Shown: positions 56,733 through 64,000 of the stretch, one piece after another
Layout: each line of letters starts with the position of its first letter
Numbering within the stretch: position 1 is the stretch's first letter
NCBI GenBank assembly: GCA_017311315.1
Contig: CM029640.1
Span: forward strand, 33,541,092-33,605,091
From: Dendrocalamus latiflorus
Lineage: Eukaryota > Streptophyta > Magnoliopsida > Poales > Poaceae
Direction of reading: 5' to 3'
Length of the DNA stretch: 64,000 nt
The notes under the pieces: model-generated
The model's database searches: none
Told to the model about the DNA's origin: nothing
The model's input: the letters and a program-made list of their open reading frames with translations, nothing else
Position numbers and translations under genes: made by a program

Positions 56733-56990
56733 GTAAGTAACAATTTAAAATTCTTTTGGTTCGTACTAACAACTATTGTTGACATCTGCTATATATACAT
56801 TCTACAGGTGAAGCTAGCACGGTGCCAGATCCTTTAGCGCCGAGAGGTTTATATACGGCGTCAGGGTCTTTGGCGCCTTTTGCGGCGCCAAAGAATATTG
56901 CGCCGTATATAAACCTTTCGGCGCCGTGATAGCTAAATATGACGCTAGAAGATTTGGCGCCGTGATAGCTGGACTTGCACTGCAAAATTC

Positions 56991-57248
56991 GGGCTAAGTC
57001 CCAGAGCACGGCGCCACGGCCTTTAGCGCCCAACTTACACGGCACGGCGCGATGTGATTTGGCGCCGTGCTATGCCACCGTGGATCCTACGTGGCCATTT
57101 ACGGCGCCAAAGCATGTGGCGCCGTGCCATGTACCCTGGGCGCCATATGCTTTGGCGCCGAGTGAAGGGTCTATTTTTGCAAATCTTTTCTCCAGGGGTC
57201 CATATGTAAAAAACTTTCAAATTTTGGGCTAAAAAGCAAAAAATTTAC
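56991..57248 (-). repeat. Right terminal inverted repeat of the 2.07 kb MULE
   Basis: Reverse complement of 55175-55433. Just inside, 56815-56975 has further GGCGCC-rich inverted sequences (CGGCGCCGTGATAGCT). Confidence 0.88.
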
Positions 57249-57257
57249 TTCCTGACG

Positions 57258-58079
57258 TGTGGGGCCAACCGAGCCCGCCAGGTCTTTATGCATGGCTCAA
57301 GTGCTTTCGGTGTTCTCAGACGGAGGCGCTGGGTTTCAATCATTTTTCCAGTGCTCTGAATATTAAAAGAAGCCATCAACAGCTCAACTGGAAGGAACAG
57401 ATTTGTGTAGGATGGATCCACCGACTAGATCGACTCGATCACTCCGCGTTGCCCACGAGAATTGAATCAATAAATAATATAATATAATACTACAGAATAT
57501 CCATACTTTGCTACGAATAAAAAAAAATATCATATTACTCCTACCATGTTGAGTCGACATCATCGTGATTGGCCTGCCCAGCCTGTGCCCTCACTCCGTT
57601 TTTGTGCTCTGCGTTGTGCCTTCGCACCCTCAACTTCGTCCTGCGTCTATTAAAACTATGTTTTTTTCCTTCTTAGAGAATTTTTAGGGATGTATGATTT
57701 GTTCATTGTTAGATTGTTTTTTCTATTGTTGTTAGAGATTTATTTTTTAGGGAGATGGAAGGAGTTGAAAGAGGAGAGAGTATCACCGCTACCACAGGGT
57801 TCTTTTTCAAATAGTACTAGCTCAATGTCGGTGGTTGTCGTGGAGGAATATCATAAAGAATTATTCCAATTATATAGCAAAAGAAGCACACCTATTATAC
57901 ATTATTATATCAAAGTTTTGAAAATACGTCGATTGCACTGTAAAGTCATTGATTGTGCATCACATAAATTAAAATGAATTAATTAGTGAGCCCTCGTCAC
58001 AGATCACGGCCAGGCCTCATGATGCCAGCGTGCCGCGGTTGTCTCCACCTTGATATTTATTGAAGGTTCAAAAGGTTCA
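57258..58079. other. Intergenic, nothing supported
   Basis: AT-rich in the middle. The frame at 57690-57977 has no recognisable domain. No element ends found. Confidence 0.35.
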
Positions 58080-58335
58080 TTCGAGCGTCACAAGATTAGA
58101 TTCATGCATTGCTCATATTTTTCACTATTCACAAATTTCGTTTTTTCTGAATATTTGGTTTTTGTTGAACTTTTTTGCCGGTTCTTTTTTCCGTATTTAT
58201 TTGTATTATATGTAATGGGCTAACATATTTTTAAAATTTTTTAAATTTAATTATGCTTAATAAACCTCTGTCAGTTACAGTGTTTTTTCAGCAAGTTACA
58301 GTGCTTTTCAGCCATAAACCACAAAAAAAAAAAGC
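58080..58335 (+). repeat. Dispersed repeat family B, copy 3
   Basis: Same ordered blocks and strand as 6235-6540, including TTGCCGGTTCTTTTTTCCGT and CAGTTACAGTG, ending in CAGCCATAAACCAC. Confidence 0.55.
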
Positions 58336-58763
58336 TCAAATGAGCACAGCTTGGATTACATGTGCACAGATAAATCTAATTATTTTCTTCCTTGATCAAT
58401 CGGTTCTCAAATTTCCCTTACTGAAATACAAAATACTCTCTTGACTTTGGGGATTGAGGCATCAGCAATACAGCATGAATGTAAGGTATTCAGACGCATT
58501 GACAAAACCATCAAAAACTGGTGATCCTGATGATGGATACAAAGCTACATTAACCAAAAGATCTTCGGCGCCTTGGCAGTTGTTGCAGATGAATATACTC
58601 GTTGTTGTCGAGCGTCCGGAGTTCTCCACCATTAGTGACGTCACAGGTGCGTTAGAGCTCCTCCACGATCATCTTCTCCATCCTGTTGTCCATGGTCACA
58701 GCACCTGCCTAACGAAGGTGCCCATGGATATGAATGCATGGCTAGCACCTATGTGAGGTGCAC

Positions 58764-59910
58764 CAGTGGCGGATCCAGGATTTTTAGGATGAGTGTTCGG
58801 ACTTTGGAGCTAAGTTGCTCAAATACATCGATATTGCAATGCATCGTTTCCTCCAAAACACCAATACAACAATACGTGTATATAGATATAATAAAAATAT
58901 ATAATTTATAGAAATTAATGATTTCTTGTGAGAAAATGGGCGACATAAGGCGAGTATAATGACATGAATTAAACGACACATTATAGAGATTAATGATAGT
59001 TGTACATCTTATTGATCCTGCTTTTTTTGCTCTTTCCCCGCCAGCAAGAACTGTCCATCTAAAAGAAAATTATATATTCCTTCCATGGAGCAAAACATAG
59101 CAAAAATTAGCATATAAACAAAAGCAATAAGGGTCCAACTAGCTGCTCATTGCCTAAGGTAAAGATTGTATTTTTATACAACATCTTATTAAAAAAATTG
59201 AAGAAACCAAATGCTAAGCTTCAGAAAGAATCGGTCCAAGAGCAGAGCAGAGTAGGGCAAAGCGGACCAAAAAAGAAAATAAGTGAAGTGAGGCAGAGCA
59301 TATCTAGATCTGAAGATAAGACGATGACGATAAGTTGGACGTGCTGCTCACTTCCCAATGCTATGCTCCCTCCCGGCTACCGCACTGCTCCTTTCTTGCC
59401 GCCCGCTCCCTACCTTCATGTTCGCTGTGCCACTGCCCGCTTGCCTGTGACACCTATTTGCTCGCCCACGCTGCCACACGCTCACCTTGCACCCTGAGCC
59501 GCCTCACGCATGATTGTCGTCACGTCATGGCGCCATGTCCGCGTCCGCCGGTCGTCACTCGCCTTCACAGCTTGCACCTTCGCCCGCTCGCCACTCGAAG
59601 GCCAAAGCCGCTTCCCACATAGACAGCCACAAGATAAGAAATAGAACAAAGATTAGGATTTTGTTTATATCTTTACCTCTTTGGGCATGTGTGAGGAGGG
59701 CGAGACAGAAAGAAAAATGGGTCTAATGTATTACATGGGCTGCGCACGATATATAAAGAGTGTGGGCTAAATTTATTTGTGTGTATAAAATATAGTTTTA
59801 ACTCAACTAACAGTACATACATCTAATGTATCTATTATATACCTAGTATTTTTATAAAAATTTTTGGGTGTTCAGCTGAACACCCTTGCCCTCTATAAGA
59901 TCCGCCCATG
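58764..59910. mobile_element. 1.15 kb non-autonomous hAT element
   Basis: The termini are CAGTGGCGGATC and, on the other strand, CATGGGCGGATC. The perfect 8 bp target duplication AGGTGCAC lies at 58756-58763 and 59911-59918. The body has an AT-rich left half and a GC-rich stretch (about 59350-59600). No transposase was found. Flanking sequence on both sides (58450-58755 and 59919-60040) is of similar GC content and unassigned. Confidence 0.9.
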
Positions 59911-60325
59911 AGGTGCACAGTGAGTACACCCTTTTGCGGCCCAGGTCAATTCGTCGATACCCATTGCACACTTGTCGTCGGGACGCCACAGTTGTCGGGC
60001 ACCTCCGTGGGCCGTGGCCGGCGCCACCAACTATCTTTTTAAGTAACAGATAATCGAGAGACCTCACATCGCACTGAATTTTTTACACTTTTGACATATT
60101 TTCAATCCGTATTTACAAAAACATCTATATATGTGCGATAATAGCAGAAATAGCACTTCTATCGCCTGGTGATTGGGTGACAGCGTGCTGTAGCTATGAT
60201 CGGGTGACAGCGCGCTGCAGTTAATACATAGGCCATCTGAGCCCGGTCACCATGTGGCGCACTCCCTACCTCCCCGCCACCGGACAACAGGTATAGCCAG
60301 CTTAATTACCTACCTCAACTATATG

Positions 60326-62098
60326 CAGGGGCGGATTTGGGCCCCCGGCAAGGTGGGCTTCAGCCCGGGGCGTGAAAAAATTTGTAGTATATGGCCCAGG
60401 TCAGCCCGGGGTATTAGTATTAATATTCAGTCCAGGTAATCTATATATATTTCATAGTTCAGCCCATAGTCTCCTCGCGGCCCACAGTTTTCAGTCTTCC
60501 AGTAGCCCACCAGGCCCACACTGTTTCCGCACGGGCGCGCCCACGCTCGACCGGTCGACCCAACGCTCCCACTCCGCTCCGCAGTCCGCACCGCCTCGTC
60601 GCCTCCGCCTCCCGGCTTCGCCCGGCCCCGCCTCCCCGCCTCCCGGCGCCGTCCGGCCCAGCCTCCCGGCGCCGCCCGGCCCCGCCTCCCAGCCTCCCGA
60701 CGTAGATCGAGCGCCTCCCCGCCTCCCCGCCTCTCGGCGCAGATCCAGCGCCGCCCCACGCCTCCCGGCGCAGATCCAGCGCCGCCGCCTCCCGGCGCCG
60801 CCCCCCCGCCTCCCGGCGCAGATCCAGCGTCGCCCCGCCTCCCGGCGCCGCCCGGCCCCACCTCCCGGCGCTGATCCAACGCCGCCCCGCCTCCCCGCCT
60901 CCCGACCCGTCTCGGCGCCGCCCCGCCTCCCGAGTCCCGACCCGTCTCGGCGCGGCTGCGGTCTGCGGAGGCGGTAGCACGTCCGGCCGGCCTCGTCAGT
61001 CGTCGCCACGCGCGCGCCAGCCGCCAGGTGAGACGAATCAGTGAAATGTGAAATGCATGATGTGATGACTGATGATGAATTGATGATATCAGTTAATGTG
61101 AAATGTGAAATGTCCCAGTGAAATGTGAATTGATGATGCCCTGATGTCCAGTGATCCAGTCAGTCCAGACTCCAGATTAATTTTTCCAACTAGTATATGT
61201 CCAAATTATATTGCTTTCCCAACTAGCATGATGATATCAGTTAGGGATTGTGTTTCTGTAATTCTGTAATTCTTGTTCTTATGTGAAAATCCAACATATA
61301 CGGATGGGTTCATTCAGCTGATATACTAAAATGTGATTGATTGAATATTGATCCTAGCTGTTCTTGTATTATAGCTCTTGAAAAATATTAGTGTTTTATG
61401 TCTTAAAAAAATCTGAATTTTCGCTGTAGGTTCAGACTGATAGACACACAATTTTTCCATTGGTATATCGTCTCATTGAATTGGCTTTGGTTTTACCGGT
61501 GGCAACAGCAACTGTAGAAAGAGCTTTTTCGGCTATGAAGATTATTAAGACTGATTTACGGAATAAGATGAATGATGAGTGGATGAATCATACTATGGTA
61601 TGCTATATTGAATGAGACATATTTGTAAACATTAATGATGATAAGATTTTAGAGCGTTTTCAAGGGATGAGGTCACATAAGAAACAATTATCTCGTGCTA
61701 GTGGTAAGTTAGCTTCTTATAAATATAAACTTTGTGCTGTTCATATTTATTCATACACATATTTAATTTACTCCCATATGTTGTCTTTACAGGTTCTGGT
61801 TTATGTCCAACTATCAATGAAGAAATGACAGGATAGGATAGAGAGCAATTCATCGTGATTTAGGTACTCAAATTGTATCTCTATTATGTTACATTTTTTG
61901 TACTTTGAGATCATGCCATGTTTTTCATATTATGCTTTATGTTTACTTGTTTAGTATTAAACTCAAGTTTCATATCAGTAATACAATGAGCCAATTATGA
62001 TATACTTTTGTTATATCGTGGTATGAGTATAAATTGGTGTTAGTTTTAGGTGGTTAGAGTTCAGCCCGGGGCGTAACCAAATCCTAGTTCCGCCACTG
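60326..62098 (+). mobile_element. 1.77 kb hAT element with transposase remnant
   Basis: The termini are CAGGGGCGGATTTGG and, on the other strand, CAGTGGCGGAACTAGG, both followed inside by GCCCGGGGCG or its reverse. The perfect 8 bp target duplication ACTATATG lies at 60318-60325 and 62099-62106. The left part is a GC-rich exon-like block (60540-61025) ending at CCAG|GTGAGACG. The right part holds the hAT C-terminal dimerisation exon. The middle of the transposase is missing, so this is an internal deletion derivative of an autonomous element. Confidence 0.93.
61430..61835 (+). pseudogene. hAT transposase C-terminal dimerisation remnant
   Basis: After an acceptor CTGTAG at 61429 the sequence reads FPLVYRLIELALVLPVATAT then VERAFSAMKIIKTDLRNKM, the hallmark of the hAT C-terminal dimerisation domain of zinc-finger (TTF type) plant transposases. 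A TGA at 61613-61615 interrupts the frame. After it the reading continues (NDDKILERFQGM) to a donor at 61703/61704. A short last exon from about 61793 ends at 61835. It lies inside the hAT element 60326-62098 and has no upstream catalytic exons. Confidence 0.87.
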
Positions 62099-62106
62099 AC
62101 TATATG

Positions 62107-62497
62107 TATTGCTTCTTCGATTTTTTAAATATATTAGATGAGCTCAAAAAATATATAATTTTATGTGCAGCCTCCTACACAACGTAATTAGTTGTGTAAT
62201 TTTCGTGTAATTTTATCCAGTGTGAATGTTGCTTGAGAATTCATAGGATTGTGATTTTTGTAGGAATTGTTACATATAGCAATAGGCTCCAAAAATTACA
62301 AAATTTTATGTGCAGCCTTCCGACACAGTCAACCTAATTGTCATTTTTTTTGGGAATTTTCTGGTGCATGAATTTGCCGTGTTATTTCATAATAATTTAA
62401 TCGTAATTAGCGATACGCGATGCTCATTTAATTAGCGATTCAAATCGCCTGCCGCATGGCCACCATGTGGTAGGCATCTTTTGCAGTATGTGACCTC
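62107..62497. other. Intergenic, nothing supported
   Basis: AT-rich sequence right of the hAT element, with two related GTGCAGCCT(C/T)C stretches near 62166 and 62311. No gene. Confidence 0.35.
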
Positions 62498-62695
62498 TCT
62501 CCTTTGCACATATGTCGGCCCATTGCTGCTATCCCCTTTCTCCCTGCCTTCTTCGTACATTTGTCACTCTGTCCGTGTCGTCCCCCTCGCTCGCTCCTTC
62601 ATCCGCACATGTGTCATTATGTCCGTGCTGTCCCCTCTCGTCTATTCCCTTGTCTGCATATTTGTTAGTCTTACCATGTCGTCCCCTCTCGTTTT
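62498..62695. repeat. Degenerate tandem repeat of about 48 bp
   Basis: Four drifting units of the type CACATGTGTCATTATGTCCG then TG(C/T)(T/C)GTCCCCTCTC. Open frames across it on both strands are a by-product. Confidence 0.6.
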
Positions 62696-64000
62696 CAGTG
62701 CTGCACGTTAATAAAGAGTCCTTAATTTGCAGGGTGAGCACACCGGATTTCCTTTTCACTCGAACATAAATACGAAACTCTCACAGTTGCTCATCGCTCA
62801 TCTCAGTTGCTCATCTCATAAGCTCATTCTCACACTCGTCGATCAGAATTAAGAGTGCATAACTCATTCTTTAGAGAAGCCAGTGCACGTTTGTCAAGGA
62901 CGCGATAGTGCTGATTGCTTCTCCTGAAAGACAGGTAATTTTTTGTCGCATTCGTTCGACTAAGGTTAACTCTTGTGGCTTGGAAAAAATATTGGAAGGG
63001 GGCAAATGAACCGAAATAGGTGACATTTCAGGATTTCCTCCAAAATTTCGGATGAAATTTTCAAATATTGTTTGAATTCTGCGCTGGAATCTGGGCAAAA
63101 ACAGAACAAAATCTTCCCGAAATCTAGATGAAACCTGTCCGAAATGTGGGCAAAATCTAGGTGAAATCTGAAGAAATTTCGCCCATTACAAATGTTGGTC
63201 ACAAAAAACAACAATATCATCTAAAAAAGAAACAAAGAAGAAGAAAGCCTAACAGAGCTTACAAACGAAAGAACATGACAACAATATATCTAAATATGCT
63301 CATTGTAGTGCATATGCTTAATGTTAATATGCTTACAAAACAAGAAATAAGAAAAATATTTGATTCTACTGTAAGAATAAACAAACTGAAGACTTGCATT
63401 TCAAGTTTAGGAGTAGTTCAATTCATGACATGTAGAGATATCAAATCCATATATTGTTTCGTAAACAATTGCAAAGCTCTATAATTACCAGAAAGAAAGG
63501 TTTGAACAAACACAAATAAAATTAAAGCAAAGAATGACCATGTAAAGCTACAAATGGCATTGCAAGCATACCTTTTGGAATATATTGCTTTCATTTGCGA
63601 TTTGGCACAAATTGTTCTTTAGAGAAGTCAGAGAATAAGCAATTTTGTTGTGATCATTTTTTTCTCCCAAGCAAAGAAGATTTCATATAATATGGTAGTA
63701 GTGCAAGGGTTGTCATGGCTTAACTGGAAGCGAATAGGTGGTCTCTATAGAAATTCATCTATGAAACACCTCAAATTCCATAATGTCTGCACAGATTCAA
63801 ACAAAACTATAAGTTTATGTCAAAGCACATAGCCATATGCAACTTTCAGCTACCTATATGATCAAATGCAAGAAAGAGATGTGTTCAGTGTGTTGGTTGA
63901 GAACGTAGAGCCAATAAAAATGATATGTATAGCCAATTGCTAGAATGTATTTTTTTGTACCAATCCTAGATAAGGCCGTAGGGCCATGTCCTCTAGTTAA
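62696..64000. other. Intergenic to window end, nothing supported
   Basis: AT-rich. Around 63030-63180 short repeats of GAAATCT(A/G) and CCGAAAT occur. No exon, RNA gene or element boundary could be supported. Confidence 0.35.

Larger units (their letters stand above)
55175..57248 (+). mobile_element. 2.07 kb MULE carrying a plant mobile domain fragment
   Basis: Long inverted repeats (55175-55433 and 56991-57248) and a perfect 9 bp target duplication TTCCTGACG (55166-55174 and 57249-57257) identify a Mutator-type element. It has no transposase. Inside are a telobox minisatellite and two exons of a plant mobile domain protein. The termini are rich in the palindrome GGCGCC. Confidence 0.93.

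Noticed and set aside
58454..58756. 100-residue plus-strand frame left of a hAT element
   Set aside because: No motif recognised and no support for splicing; left unannotated.
60372..61009. Several 150-200 residue frames on both strands
   Set aside because: Low-complexity GCCTCCCGGCGC repeats inside a hAT element; composition only.

Overview
This is a plant nuclear window, most likely from a grass. Split genes have canonical GT/AG introns, the coding regions are GC-rich while introns and spacers are AT-rich, and there are dense grass-type transposons (Stowaway, hAT, Mutator, L1, SINE, Copia-like LTRs). The proteins read like grass orthologs. I cannot name the species. No bacterial features, CRISPR arrays or rRNA genes are visible.

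Three ordinary host genes can be built exon by exon, all on the minus strand. They are NAR2/NRT3, the partner protein of high-affinity nitrate transporters (956-2499, 2 exons, 203 aa); GLE1, the mRNA export factor of the nuclear pore (23597-41333, 15 exons, 612 aa); and VPS20/CHMP6, an ESCRT-III subunit (51484-54109, 5 exons, 234 aa). GLE1 spans 17.7 kb mainly because its introns hold transposons: a SINE, a 5'-truncated L1, a small hAT element and a complete 6.4 kb L1 with two long open ORFs. Its start codon is split by an intron.

Between NAR2 and GLE1 (about 2.7-23 kb) the sequence is nearly all transposable: two Stowaway-like MITEs, two hAT elements, a 2.76 kb solo LTR, a truncated Copia-like element with a gag remnant, and a 6.1 kb Mutator-like element (MULE, 16599-22725). 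The MULE has about 257 bp terminal inverted repeats and a perfect 9 bp target duplication. It carries a MURA-like transposase broken by one in-frame stop, plus a divergent pair of small genes, each coding for a GRF-type zinc finger fused to a coiled coil and separated by a minisatellite. This is the best candidate in the window for a little-described system.

Between GLE1 and VPS20 (41.4-51.4 kb) lie degenerate LTR material, degenerate tandem repeats, small repeats and unassigned exon-like fragments. Right of VPS20 are a 2.07 kb MULE (55175-57248) carrying a plant mobile domain fragment and a telobox-rich minisatellite, then two more hAT elements (58764-59910 and 60326-62098, the latter with a transposase C-terminal remnant), then sequence in which I see no gene.

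The host genes act in unrelated processes (nitrate uptake, mRNA export, endosomal sorting). Their adjacency is best read as conserved gene order, not functional linkage. Exon boundaries were placed by eye from reading frame, splice consensus and family knowledge; target duplications and repeat boundaries were read directly from the bases.
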